Under the pieces are notes generated by a model. It was given only the letters and a program-made list of their open reading frames with translations, was not told the DNA's origin and searched no databases. From the NCBI GenBank assembly GCA_964408235.1, contig CAYOYN010000003.1:1-64000 (forward strand): 64,000 bases of DNA, read 5' to 3'. Origin of the DNA: SICU01 sp964408235. GTDB lineage: Archaea; Nanobdellota; Nanobdellia; Pacearchaeales; GW2011-AR1. The translations under genes and the position numbers were made by a program. This document shows, in pieces, positions 7,124 to 16,660 of the stretch (positions within the stretch are counted from its first letter, which is position 1; every line of letters starts with the position of its first letter).

Positions 7124-9916
7124 ATGAGTAATGTTAATGAAATTGAATTAGATATACTCAAATTTTGGGCTAAAGATAAAACTTTTGAAAAATCATTAAA
7201 GGGAAAGAAAAAGAGCTATATTTTCTATGATGGTCCTCCTTTTGCTACTGGACTTCCACATTATGGACATCTTCTTGCTAGTACAATAAAAGATACTATT
7301 CCAAGATATTGGACTATGAAAGGACATAAAGTCGAGAGGGTATGGGGTTGGGATTGCCATGGGCTACCTATAGAAAACATTGTTGAAAAAAAACTTGGTT
7401 TCAAAAGCAAGAAAGATATTGAAGAACTTGGAATAGATAAGTTTTGTAATGAATGCGAAAATTCAGTTATGAAGTTCGTTCACGATTGGAAAGGATTTGT
7501 TGAAAGATTAGGAAGATGGGTAGATTTTGATAATTCCTACAAAACCATGGATGTAAATTACATGGAATCGGTTTGGTGGGCATTTAAGGAAATTTACGAT
7601 AAAGGGTTGATTTACGAAGGAAGAAAGGTTTTGATGTATTGTCCTAGATGTGAGACTCCTTTAGCTAATGCTGAGATTGCTATGGATAACTCTTACAGAG
7701 ATGTTACCGAACAATCTGCAATTGTTAAGTTTAAACTAAAGGGAAAAAATGAATATTTTCTTGCTTGGACTACTACTCCATGGACATTAATCGGAAATGT
7801 TGCTTTAGCTGTAAAGACTGATGCTCAATATGTAAAAGTGAAAAATAATAATGAAACTTATATTCTAGTTGCTGAAAGATTGAGTGAACTTCATGGAGAC
7901 CATAAAGTTCTTGAAACTTTCAAAGGAAAAGACCTATCTGGAATAGAATATGAACCACTTTATGTTATTGAAAACAAGAAAAAAGGCCATTATGTTATAG
8001 ACGATAATGAAAATATAACTGTTACAGATGGTACTGGAATAGTCCATATGGCTGCTTACGGAGAGTTTGACTATTCCATGATAAAGAAACATGATTTGCC
8101 GTTGATAGAACATATAGGATTAGATGGGAAATTAAATCTTGGACCAAGTGAATGGAAAGGCCTATGGTTTAAGGCTGTTGACAAAGAAGTGGTAAAAGAT
8201 TTAGATAAAAGAAATTTGTTATACAAGGCACAATCTCATAGGCATAGTTATCCATTTTGTTATAGGTGTGAGACTCCTTTATTTTATGCTCCGTTACCTT
8301 CTATGTTTATCGATATTCAAAAAATTAAGAAAGATTTGCTAAAGAATAACGAAAAAATAAACTGGTTCCCTGATCACTTGAAAGAAGGCAGATTCAAAAA
8401 TAATATATTGAATGCTCCTGATTGGAATATCTCAAGAAATAGATATTGGGCTTCTGTAATTCCAATATGGAAATGTTCTTCTTGTACTGAATTAAAAGTC
8501 ATTGGAAGCATAGATGAATTGAAGAAACACGCGATAAACTTTCCAAAAAAGATAGATTTACACAAACCTGTAATGGATAAAGTAAAACTGAAATGTAAAT
8601 GTGGAAAAGAGATGACTAGAATACCTGAAGTTCTTGATTGCTGGTTTGAATCAGGACTTATGCCTTTCGCTCAGGCTCATTACCCTTTTGAAAAGAAAGA
8701 ATGGTTCAATAAAAACTTCCCGGGGGACTTTGTTGCAGAATACATTGCCCAGACTAGAACATGGTTTTATTACATGCTTTGTGCATCAACTATGCTTTTC
8801 AATAAAAATCCTTTCAAAAATGTTGTAACTACTGGAAATATATTAGCAGCCGATGGGCAAAAAATGTCAAAATCCAAAAATAATTATCCAGACCCTTCTA
8901 TTTTAATCTCTAAATATGGAGCTGATGCATTAAGATTTTATTTACTTTCTTCACCGATAATGTCTGCTGAAGATTTGAAATTTTCTGAAAGGGGAGTAGA
9001 AGAAGTCCATAAAAAAGTAATATTGATTTTACTAAATACTTTGAATTTCTATATAATGAACTCTAAAGGAAAAGAAGTAATGCCAAAGAAATTAAATTCA
9101 TTGGATGAGTGGATAATGTCGAGAGTTGCCCAATTATCTATTGCCGTTACGGAAAGTATGGACAATTATGACACTATGAGCTCTGCAAAGGAAATAACTA
9201 AATTTGTTGATGATTTGTCTACTTGGTACGTTCGTAGAAGTAGGGAGCGATTCAATGAATCTGATAACGATAGCGAACACGCTCGTGCAGTGCTTAAAAA
9301 TGTATTATTAGAAACTGCTAAGATAATTGCACCTATGCTTCCATTTATATCTGAAAAAATCTATAGAGAATTAGGACAAAAAGAATCAGTGCATTTACAG
9401 GATTGGCCAGAATACTCCAAAAAAGAAATTAATGTTAAGTCTATAAGTGAAATGGCAAGAGCTAGAGATGTCGTAAGCCATGCTTTAAAGATAAGAGACA
9501 TAAATAAAATTGCAATAAGGCAACCATTATCTGTTTTGACCGTTGCTGGAGAAAATCTATCTGAAGAGTTAGCTGATATAATTGCTGAAGAAGTTAATAT
9601 TAAACAGGTTAAATTCGATAAAAAAGCCAAAGAAACTAATCTTGACCTCAATATTACTCCAGAACTTGAAGCAGAAGGTTTTGCTCGTGAAATATCTAGG
9701 AAGATACAATCCGTTAGAAAAGATAGACTAATGAAGAAAGAAGAAAGAATTACTCTTGAGTTGCAATTAAGCGATAAATTAAAGAAAAATCTCGCCCCTT
9801 TCATGGAGTTTATTGCAAAGAGAGTTGGAGCCAGTAAAGTACATTTTTCCGACGGAAAATCTAAAAAAATAGAGGTCTTTAAAATAAAAGATGAGGATGT
9901 CGGATTTAACTTTTAA
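7124..9916 (+). CDS. ileS: Isoleucyl-tRNA synthetase
   Basis: Class Ia synthetase charging tRNA-Ile, with an editing (CP1) domain. HIGH motif is HYGH (46-49), KMSKS at about residue 580 (GQKMSKSKNN). Zn-binding cysteine pairs are visible (CPRCETPLANAE; CSSC and CKC segments). TTPWTLIGNVALAV marks the editing domain. At 930 residues it is slightly short of the roughly 1000-1050 typical of IleS, with a compact C-terminal region. A TATA element (GATATAAAAGG, about 7092-7102) precedes the ATG by about 25 bases. Confidence 0.97.
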   Translation: MSNVNEIELDILKFWAKDKTFEKSLKGKKKSYIFYDGPPFATGLPHYGHLLASTIKDTIPRYWTMKGHKVERVWGWDCHGLPIENIVEKKLGFKSKKDIEELGIDKFCNECENSVMKFVHDWKGFVERLGRWVDFDNSYKTMDVNYMESVWWAFKEIYDKGLIYEGRKVLMYCPRCETPLANAEIAMDNSYRDVTEQSAIVKFKLKGKNEYFLAWTTTPWTLIGNVALAVKTDAQYVKVKNNNETYILVAERLSELHGDHKVLETFKGKDLSGIEYEPLYVIENKKKGHYVIDDNENITVTDGTGIVHMAAYGEFDYSMIKKHDLPLIEHIGLDGKLNLGPSEWKGLWFKAVDKEVVKDLDKRNLLYKAQSHRHSYPFCYRCETPLFYAPLPSMFIDIQKIKKDLLKNNEKINWFPDHLKEGRFKNNILNAPDWNISRNRYWASVIPIWKCSSCTELKVIGSIDELKKHAINFPKKIDLHKPVMDKVKLKCKCGKEMTRIPEVLDCWFESGLMPFAQAHYPFEKKEWFNKNFPGDFVAEYIAQTRTWFYYMLCASTMLFNKNPFKNVVTTGNILAADGQKMSKSKNNYPDPSILISKYGADALRFYLLSSPIMSAEDLKFSERGVEEVHKKVILILLNTLNFYIMNSKGKEVMPKKLNSLDEWIMSRVAQLSIAVTESMDNYDTMSSAKEITKFVDDLSTWYVRRSRERFNESDNDSEHARAVLKNVLLETAKIIAPMLPFISEKIYRELGQKESVHLQDWPEYSKKEINVKSISEMARARDVVSHALKIRDINKIAIRQPLSVLTVAGENLSEELADIIAEEVNIKQVKFDKKAKETNLDLNITPELEAEGFAREISRKIQSVRKDRLMKKEERITLELQLSDKLKKNLAPFMEFIAKRVGASKVHFSDGKSKKIEVFKIKDEDVGFNF

Positions 9917-9966
9917 AGGGTAAAATCTCGAAAACATTTAAATAGTGGATTGGCTTGTTTTCATTG

Positions 9967-10785
9967 ATGATTGTTAACGCAGAATTTTTGAGTAGACTAC
10001 GTAAAATCTTTGATCTTAACTTATATGAAGTAAAAGTTTGGACATCTTTACTTTCTCGCGGAGTTTCAACTGCTGGAGAATTAAGTACTATTTCTGATGT
10101 ACCTAGATCTAGAACATATGATATATTAGAGTCTCTTGAAAAAAAAGGCTTTGTGGTAATGAAACTTGGAAAACCTATAAAATTTTTAGCATTAAAGCCT
10201 GAAGAGGTTGTTGATAGAGTAAAGAAACATATGCTTAATGCAGCTCAAGAAAAAACAAAATATTTGGAAGAAATAAAAGGTGGAGACGTTTTGAATGAAC
10301 TTGCTTCTTTGTATGACAATGGAGTCAAGTATGTCGAGCCATCCGATTTATCTGGAAGCTTGAAAGGAAGACAGAATATTTACTCGCACATGGACATGAT
10401 GTTACGCAATGCTAAAAAAAATGCAGTTATAGTCACAACTTCTGAAGGGTTGAATAGAAAATTTGAATCTTTGATGCCTAGTTTAGAGAAAGCTAAAAAG
10501 AGAGGAGTAGCTGTAAAAATTGCTGCACCAATAAACTCGGAGAATGTTAAATATGCAAGAGAATTATCTAAGTTAGCAGATGTCAGACATCTTGATAAAC
10601 CTCACGGCCGATTTGCTATTGTAGATAATGAACAAATGATTCTTATGTTATTAGATGATAAAACTGTTCATCCAAACTATGATTTTGCGGCCTGGATATC
10701 AAGCGACTATTTTGCAAAGTCATTGAACCAAATGGTCGAAAATACTTGGAAAGATCTAACCCCTGTTTCAAAATTAAAGATTTGA
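9967..10785 (+). CDS. TrmB-family transcriptional regulator
   Basis: A 272-residue protein from ATG 9967 (TTG 9955 is also in frame). The winged helix contains FDLNLYEVKVWTSLLSRGVS followed by VPRSRTYDILESLEKKGFV, the TrmB hallmark. The C-terminal half resembles the PLD-like effector region (IVTTSEGLNRKF, HGRFAIVDNEQMILM). It is a clear paralogue of the TrmB protein at 51097-51858. A TATA element (CATTTAAATAG, about 9934-9944) precedes the start. It lies 13 bases before a giant surface-protein gene that may be carbohydrate-active, a plausible target. Confidence 0.9.
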   Translation: MIVNAEFLSRLRKIFDLNLYEVKVWTSLLSRGVSTAGELSTISDVPRSRTYDILESLEKKGFVVMKLGKPIKFLALKPEEVVDRVKKHMLNAAQEKTKYLEEIKGGDVLNELASLYDNGVKYVEPSDLSGSLKGRQNIYSHMDMMLRNAKKNAVIVTTSEGLNRKFESLMPSLEKAKKRGVAVKIAAPINSENVKYARELSKLADVRHLDKPHGRFAIVDNEQMILMLLDDKTVHPNYDFAAWISSDYFAKSLNQMVENTWKDLTPVSKLKI

Positions 10786-10798
10786 GGCCCTTTGAATT

Positions 10799-13717
10799 AT
10801 GAGGTGGTATTATGTTTCAGCAATTTTTGCGACTCTTATTCTTTTAATAACTACATCCCTTAACTTTTATCATTTCGGAGATAATCCACTTTTACAACCA
10901 TTAGAAAGTTTTAATTTAAAAAACACCTTTGCACCTGCAGGAGCTTCCATAGAAGGGACAAACATTGTGAATTATGATGCACTTAGAAACACATACACTT
11001 TTGATTACATTGCACCCGGAGAATCACAAGAATCTGTTAGGTATGAAATTGATGTTTCAAGTATTCCTGTAACTAAAGGGATTCTGAGAATTCATGAGGC
11101 ATTATCAAATACATACCCTATCTTAGATGGAGGCGTTTATTATAGGGACAATAATGGAATTCTTTTAAATCCGTCCCAGTTTGCTAACTTAGCCCAAGAA
11201 ATAAGTTTCACCCATAATTTATATGGAAATATTTTAAGTTTAGAATACAGAGATAGCTATCAGGGATTCACAAGAGAAAAAAGATATGATTTTGAAATTA
11301 AAGGAAAAACTTTGGTATTGAAATCTTATGCTTTAAACAACTATTCAGGACAAAATAATAATTATGCAGGATTATCATTTGAAAAAATAGGAAATGCCAG
11401 TACTGCAAGAGCGGTTCAAGTACCTTATATGAAGACTGCAATGGTTAGCCTTGTAAACAATAAATACTTTATTTCAAATTATATTGATTGGTCAAGATCT
11501 AATTCTAATAGTGATATAGAATTTAGACTATGGCCTTTTCTATCTGGAAATAATTACACAAATTCTTTTGGTTCTAGATATGTGGGAGGAACTGGACTTG
11601 CATATCCTCAATTCTCAGAAGTTGCATATATCACTATTAGCGAAGACATTCATGATACTTTGATGAGCCTTAATAGGGATAAATCTCCTTATAGAGATAG
11701 TTTGAACGATAAAGTTGCACTTCATATGTGGGAAATAAATCATCAAAAATTTATTAATAATTCTTATCCTGGGGGAAGATATGTTCCTAATGCAATTTCA
11801 ATGATTCAAAAACTATATGGTTATGGTGTTGAGAAATTATTCTTTACGCTTCATTCATCTCAATATTTACATCCTACTCAGGGAGTTTCAACTCCTACCG
11901 TCTGCCCAATATCTTCTTGGTATGGTGATCAAGAAAGCATAAAGGAACTTAAGAATTTATCAATTAGTTACGGTTATCTCTTTGCACCTGTACACGATAA
12001 CAGAATAGATATGTTCCAATCTTCAACTTACTGGAATAATTATTGCGATTCTAACGCGGATCCAATATCTCCTGACTCCTTAGATTTTCCGATAGCTCTT
12101 GACACCGATGGAAAATGTATGTTGACTGGTTGGTATGATCCTAACTTTTCAAGTACCTATTATTATGTTATTTCGTCTGATAAGAGAATTAACTATGCAA
12201 TCCCAGAATTTCAATGCTTGAATCAAACATATGGGTTAAGCAATGCCCATTACCTAGATGTTTCTTCTAAGACTAGTTTTAGTCAAATTGTTGATCACTC
12301 TCCATTTATGGATAAATCTACTTCAATTGCTCAGGGCCTTGAAAATAATAAAGAAATGAATGAATTCATACATTCCCAAATCCAAGGCCCAATAGTTGCT
12401 GAAGGGGGAGAACATTCACTTTACACCATTGATACTTTCGTTAGCGGAAGCGTAGATGCATTTACTAGAGAGATAAATGGTAGGGAAGATGCTCCGGTAA
12501 TTCCTGATTTCGAATTAATACACATTAAACCACTGGCTGCAAATCATGGAATGGGTGCATTTAGCAGATGGGTAAGACAACAGCCTGGAAACTTCGCATG
12601 GGGCCAAGCAATTAATTTGACAGACTTTGCAAAAACTAAGGCTGATAAATATAGGGCTACAGTTATTGCATTTGGACATACAGCATTATTTGATGATGAA
12701 TTTTTATACGTCCCTGAGAGCTACATAACTCTTTTAGACTTTTACAACTATTTTGTTAAAGATTATTTTATATTTTCAGAATTACAAGAACTATATTTAT
12801 CAAGCGAAACAGAAAAAATAGAGTATTACAGAAATAATAGTTTCATGAATTTAAGCCAAGTATTAACTACATTTAATTCACAATCAGAACAAAATAGCTA
12901 TTTTGTAAACTCTACAATGCTAAAATTAACCTATAAAAATGGTTTAAGAATTTATGTAAATAGAAATTTAAATCTTGATTGGAACATATACGTAAATGGA
13001 AAGAACCATTACTTACCGCCTAATGGGTGGCTTGCGTATAAAAATGATTCAAAATTCTTTGCTTATTCAGCTCTTGTAGATAATTTGGGCAATCCATCTC
13101 CATTAGGGAGAAGAGCAGATTATGTTTATTCTGAAGAATACCTAATGATGAACCCTAGAGGTTTTCAAACAAACTTTAGCAACGATATTGTAGAAAATTA
13201 TAGCACTACATATATGACTGTTCTAAAAACTGATGGTTGGAAATTAGCTGAAAACTCTACAGGAGATTTTAATGTTGGAAATTATAATTATTGCGGAGAT
13301 AATTATTGTAGTGTTGTTGTCGGAGAAACATGTTCATCTTGCTCGCAAGATTGCGGGGTTTGCATTTCACCCACTAACGGAACTTCATCAGGAGGAAGTA
13401 GTAGCGGATCATCTGGTGGGTCTAGCGGAGGAAGTTCTGGAAGTAGTATTGGTGGTTCTAGTAGCGGATCTAGTACTGGAAGCGGAGGAAGTAACAATAA
13501 CGAGATTATTGAAAATAGTGAGTCTGAAGAAAATCCACTTGAATCTACATCTGAAGAATCAAAAGATAGAATTCTAAGACCTGTACTTTACATAGTAATT
13601 GCCGGAATAATATTTGGGATAGTTTTGACTTTAATTAAAATAATTAGAGTTGTGAAAAGAAAAAATAATTTTGAAAGAGTCATTTCTACTCAACAACAAA
13701 ACTCTTTTACTTATTGA
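10799..13717 (+). CDS. Large cell-surface protein, possible glycosidase-like TIM barrel
   Basis: A 972-residue membrane-anchored surface protein. An N-terminal hydrophobic segment (about 4-22) serves as signal or anchor. A long extracellular domain follows with segments recalling glycoside-hydrolase barrels (KLFFTLHSSQYLHP, LFAPVHDNRIDMF, AHYLDVSSK, GPIVAEGGEHS). Next is a Cys-rich module (CGDNYC-VVVGETCSSC-DCGVC), a Ser/Gly-rich linker (about 865-900), a C-terminal membrane helix and a basic cytoplasmic tail. The glycosidase idea is inference from overall look and the TrmB neighbour; catalytic residues are not identified. Its end overlaps acdB on the other strand by 11 bases. Confidence 0.7.
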   Translation: MRWYYVSAIFATLILLITTSLNFYHFGDNPLLQPLESFNLKNTFAPAGASIEGTNIVNYDALRNTYTFDYIAPGESQESVRYEIDVSSIPVTKGILRIHEALSNTYPILDGGVYYRDNNGILLNPSQFANLAQEISFTHNLYGNILSLEYRDSYQGFTREKRYDFEIKGKTLVLKSYALNNYSGQNNNYAGLSFEKIGNASTARAVQVPYMKTAMVSLVNNKYFISNYIDWSRSNSNSDIEFRLWPFLSGNNYTNSFGSRYVGGTGLAYPQFSEVAYITISEDIHDTLMSLNRDKSPYRDSLNDKVALHMWEINHQKFINNSYPGGRYVPNAISMIQKLYGYGVEKLFFTLHSSQYLHPTQGVSTPTVCPISSWYGDQESIKELKNLSISYGYLFAPVHDNRIDMFQSSTYWNNYCDSNADPISPDSLDFPIALDTDGKCMLTGWYDPNFSSTYYYVISSDKRINYAIPEFQCLNQTYGLSNAHYLDVSSKTSFSQIVDHSPFMDKSTSIAQGLENNKEMNEFIHSQIQGPIVAEGGEHSLYTIDTFVSGSVDAFTREINGREDAPVIPDFELIHIKPLAANHGMGAFSRWVRQQPGNFAWGQAINLTDFAKTKADKYRATVIAFGHTALFDDEFLYVPESYITLLDFYNYFVKDYFIFSELQELYLSSETEKIEYYRNNSFMNLSQVLTTFNSQSEQNSYFVNSTMLKLTYKNGLRIYVNRNLNLDWNIYVNGKNHYLPPNGWLAYKNDSKFFAYSALVDNLGNPSPLGRRADYVYSEEYLMMNPRGFQTNFSNDIVENYSTTYMTVLKTDGWKLAENSTGDFNVGNYNYCGDNYCSVVVGETCSSCSQDCGVCISPTNGTSSGGSSSGSSGGSSGGSSGSSIGGSSSGSSTGSGGSNNNEIIENSESEENPLESTSEESKDRILRPVLYIVIAGIIFGIVLTLIKIIRVVKRKNNFERVISTQQQNSFTY

Positions 13718-14330
13718 TAACGATTCTGACGTCTACAGCCATTCCTTCTTTTGAATTTAGGATATAAGGATTAATATCTAATTCTTGAATATCTTTTTTA
13801 TCAGGAATTTTAGAAATGCTTATTAGATCTTCTTTTAATTTTTCTGTATTAAGCCTAATATTTCTAAAACCTTCAAATAATTTCTTTGATTTTAATTCTT
13901 CAATCATATTTTGAGCTTCTTCTTTTGTTATGGGACATTTCCTTATGGAAACATCATTTAGAAGCTCAGTAAATATTCCACCTAAACCAAATAAGATTAC
14001 ATTTCCAAATGTCGGATCTTTTTTTAATCCAATTATTAATTGTGTTCCATCAACAAATTGCTGGACTAAAATACCTTTTAATTTTAGCTTGTGATTCTTT
14101 GCCTTTAAAATTAAATCATTAAAGGAAGATTCAATTTCTTCAGACCTATGAACTATTGAGACTCCTCCAAATTCAGTTTTATGTATTGCATCTGAAGAAA
14201 GGATCTTCATAACTAGGGGTGCCTTTATTTTAAGATCTTTTAGAGAAGTAATTACCTGGCTATTTGGTACTCCTACATATTTACTAATTATTTCTTGAGA
14301 TTTTTGTGCATCTAGAACCTCTGTTTTCAT
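13707..14330 (-). CDS. acdB: Acetyl-CoA synthetase (ADP-forming) beta subunit
   Basis: ATP-grasp subunit that, with AcdA, turns acetyl-CoA, ADP and phosphate into acetate, CoA and ATP. The 207-residue protein contains IHKTEFGGV, with His50 matching the conserved beta-subunit histidine, plus VQQFVDGTQLIIGLKKDP-FGNVILFGLGGI and DINPYI. I chose ATG 14330; the frame stays open upstream to 14522 but would run into the thioredoxin-like gene. The alpha subunit is encoded at 18903-20366, so the two subunits flank the pyruvate dehydrogenase operon on opposite strands. Confidence 0.93.
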   Translation of the reverse strand: MKTEVLDAQKSQEIISKYVGVPNSQVITSLKDLKIKAPLVMKILSSDAIHKTEFGGVSIVHRSEEIESSFNDLILKAKNHKLKLKGILVQQFVDGTQLIIGLKKDPTFGNVILFGLGGIFTELLNDVSIRKCPITKEEAQNMIEELKSKKLFEGFRNIRLNTEKLKEDLISISKIPDKKDIQELDINPYILNSKEGMAVDVRIVINK

Positions 14331-14405
14331 AATAGTCTTAATGTAAAAGAGGTTAAATAGGTTTTGCATCTTAAAATTTAAATAGGAGTTTATTTTATCT
14401 AAAAT

Positions 14406-14663
14406 ATGGGTTTGATGATGTTTTATGGTACTGAATGTGTTCATTGTCATGAAATGATGCCAATGGTTCAAAAAATGGAAAAGGAGCTTAAGGTTAAAGT
14501 TGAACAAATAGAAACATGGCATAATGCTGCTAATGCTAAGAAACTTCAGGAATTAGATAAGGGTAGATGTGGAGGAGTTCCTTTCTTTTACAATGATAAA
14601 ACTGGTAAGTTTATTTGCGGTTCTGCTTCATATGACGAACTTAAAGCCTGGGCTAAGGGCTAA
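14406..14663 (+). CDS. Thioredoxin/glutaredoxin-like small protein
   Basis: An 85-residue thioredoxin-fold protein with a CxxC redox motif (ECVHC, Cys12 and Cys15), a cis-Pro loop (GGVPFFYND) and a final glycine turn (GKFICGSASYDELK). Disulfide exchange in the cytosol is the likely role; partner unknown. TATA (AATTTAAATAG, about 14377-14387) lies about 25 bases before ATG 14406. Its promoter region is shared with the divergent acdB. Confidence 0.85.
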   Translation: MGLMMFYGTECVHCHEMMPMVQKMEKELKVKVEQIETWHNAANAKKLQELDKGRCGGVPFFYNDKTGKFICGSASYDELKAWAKG

Positions 14664-14705
14664 TTTTATATAGTTCTCAAATATTATTTTAATGGTGATG
14701 ATAAG

Positions 14706-15845
14706 ATGGAAAAAGTAGTTGCAAACTTTGAGGTAAAATTTTTACAAATCTTGGATGAGAATGGAAATTGTGATGAAAAACTCAAACCTAAACTAACAGA
14801 TGATGTTTTGAAAGAGATGTATAGATTCTTAATCTTGACTAAAACATTTGATGATAAGGCTTTGAAATTACAAAGGCAGGGAAGAATGGGAACCTACGCA
14901 CCTATGCGTGGACAGGAAGCGTGTCAGATAGGTAGTGCCTTTGCAATACAAAAAAATGATTGGGTTTTTCCAGCATTTAGAGAAAATGGAGTGTATATGA
15001 TTAAAGGAGTGAAGCCAGAAATGCTTTATAGGTATTGGATAGGTGACGAACGTGGGATGCAAATTCCTAAAGATATCAATATTTTACCTGTTTCAATTAC
15101 TGTTGGAGCTCACTTGCCTCATGCTACTGGAGCTGGAATGGCTTTCAATTATAAGTCTGAAAAGAATGTTGCTATATGTTATTTTGGAGATGGGGCTACT
15201 AGTGAAGGAGATTTTCATACTGCGTTAAACTTTGCAGGAGTCTTCAAGGCCCCTTGCGTTTTCATTTGTCAAAATAATCAATGGGCTATTTCAACCCCTG
15301 TTAAAGAACAAACTGCTTCACAAACTATCGCGCAAAAAGCAATTGCTTATGGAATTGAAGGAATCCAAGTTGATGGAAATGATGTATTTGCAGTTTACAA
15401 AGCAACTAGTGAAGCTGTTGAAAGGGCTCGTAGTGGAAAGGGATCTACCTTAATAGAATGTTTTACTTACCGTCTAGCAGACCACACAACTTCAGACGAT
15501 GCAAAAAGATATAGAAATAAAAATGAACTTATTGAATGGGTTAAAAAAGATCCAATTACTAGATTTGAAAAATATTTGACTGAAAAGAAAATAATTAATC
15601 CTGTTTTAATTGGGAAAGTAAAAGCTGAAGCCGAGCAACAAATTGAAATGGCTGTTAAGAATGCTGAAAGTGCTAAGGCTCAAGGCCCTACTGAAATGTT
15701 TGATTATGTTTATGAAAGTTTGACTGATGAAATGAAAGAACAACGCGAACAAGCTTCCAAGGAAAATAAAATTATTACTAAGACAACTAGTGGAGCGAAT
15801 AGTGCAAAAAATGCCGGTGTTGTCGGCGAATTGGAGGAAGCTTGA
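14706..15845 (+). CDS. pdhA: Pyruvate dehydrogenase E1 component, alpha subunit
   Basis: Thiamine diphosphate-dependent decarboxylase subunit of the 2-oxoacid dehydrogenase complex. The ThDP motif is visible: GDGATSEGDF, then NNQWAIS about 27 residues later. ECFTYRLADHTTSDD with phosphorylation-loop-like residues follows, as in E1alpha. Length 379 fits. A GGTGATGA ribosome site 6 bases before ATG 14706 decides the start. First gene of a four-gene operon (E1alpha, LipB, E1beta, E2). Substrate could be pyruvate or a branched-chain 2-oxoacid; the Acd genes alongside favour pyruvate. Confidence 0.92.
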   Translation: MEKVVANFEVKFLQILDENGNCDEKLKPKLTDDVLKEMYRFLILTKTFDDKALKLQRQGRMGTYAPMRGQEACQIGSAFAIQKNDWVFPAFRENGVYMIKGVKPEMLYRYWIGDERGMQIPKDINILPVSITVGAHLPHATGAGMAFNYKSEKNVAICYFGDGATSEGDFHTALNFAGVFKAPCVFICQNNQWAISTPVKEQTASQTIAQKAIAYGIEGIQVDGNDVFAVYKATSEAVERARSGKGSTLIECFTYRLADHTTSDDAKRYRNKNELIEWVKKDPITRFEKYLTEKKIINPVLIGKVKAEAEQQIEMAVKNAESAKAQGPTEMFDYVYESLTDEMKEQREQASKENKIITKTTSGANSAKNAGVVGELEEA

Positions 15846-16660
15846 ACTTGGAAGGAAGAATTGCTAACTGGGTAGAATTAGGAGTTATGCCTTACAAACA
15901 AGCGATGGATATTCAAAGAAATATGGTTGAAGCAAGAAAAAAAGATTTGATAGCAGATACAATATTATCTGTTCAACACCCACTAACAATAAGTTTTGGG
16001 GCAGATGAAAAAAATAACCAATTTAGCGCAAAATTATTGCAAAGAGTCGCTGAAAAATATGGTTCTACTTCGCCTCCTCACGTTGAAAGATATCTTATGG
16101 ATAATTGCATCCCATTTGATAGAACTGGAAGAGGTGGCGGGGCAACAGTCTTTGCACCGGGACAGTTTTTATTTTATCCTATAGTAGACCATTCTCAAAT
16201 TACCGGATCTCATCTGCTAGATCTTGGAGCTTATAAATTAAGAATTTACAAAACAATGTTTGAAGCTTTAGCAAACTTAGGAGTGGATGGAATCAATACT
16301 GGAAGTGATGAAGCATTTAGAACAAGAGACGAGAGGCGCGATGTTTGGATTAATAGGGAAGGGATAACCCATAAAATGGGTTCTAAAGGAGTTACGTTAA
16401 ATGGGAAAGTAGCATATAATGGTTTTGCATTATATGTTGATGAAGATAGCATTGAGAATAACTGGATGGTCAATCAATGCGGATATACTCCAGACCAAGT
16501 TAAATTATGGACTCTTCAACAAGAGTTAGGGAGAAAGGTTAGTCCAGAAGAAGTTTATGATGCAACAAAAAAATCAATCATGAAAAACTTTGGATATTCT
16601 GCAATTCAAGAAAATAAATTAACTAAACCAGAGATAATTGAGGGAATTTATGGCAATTAA
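15842..16660 (+). CDS. lipB: Octanoyl/lipoyl-protein transferase, LipB-like
   Basis: Transfers octanoate or lipoate to the lipoyl domain of E2. The 272-residue protein shows RGGGATVFAPGQFLFYPI, matching LipB RGG-(x)-HGPGQ-(x)-YP, then THKMGSKGV with catalytic Lys178 and NQCGYT with catalytic Cys213 (numbered from TTG 15842). The usual His-Gly of HGPGQ is replaced by Phe-Ala. The start is TTG: 15842 overlaps the pdhA stop, and 15848 is the alternative; a GGAGGAAG site lies just upstream. Placement between E1 subunits strongly supports E2 lipoylation. Confidence 0.85.
   Translation: MNLEGRIANWVELGVMPYKQAMDIQRNMVEARKKDLIADTILSVQHPLTISFGADEKNNQFSAKLLQRVAEKYGSTSPPHVERYLMDNCIPFDRTGRGGGATVFAPGQFLFYPIVDHSQITGSHLLDLGAYKLRIYKTMFEALANLGVDGINTGSDEAFRTRDERRDVWINREGITHKMGSKGVTLNGKVAYNGFALYVDEDSIENNWMVNQCGYTPDQVKLWTLQQELGRKVSPEEVYDATKKSIMKNFGYSAIQENKLTKPEIIEGIYGN

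Noticed and set aside
9361..9804. Long minus-strand open frame inside ileS
   Set aside because: It lies wholly within the well-supported synthetase gene, has no promoter or ribosome site and encodes a hydrophobic, low-complexity peptide of the kind made by the antisense of charged helices.
13384..13495. Repeat array resembling a minisatellite or CRISPR
   Set aside because: The repeats are short, in frame and encode the Ser/Gly stalk; there are no spacers or palindromic repeat units.
13272..13577. Alternative-frame and antisense open frames over the Ser/Gly-rich linker
   Set aside because: The repeated GGA/AGT codons of the linker leave several frames open; they are by-products of low complexity.
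14331..14522. Upstream extension of acdB
   Set aside because: It would run through the divergent thioredoxin-like gene; the conserved AcdB sequence begins right after ATG 14330.
14695..14702. GTGATGA resembling a C/D-box RNA C motif (also near 20421)
   Set aside because: The matches lie 5-8 bases before start codons and are explained by the GGTGATG ribosome site; no D box and guide arrangement was seen.
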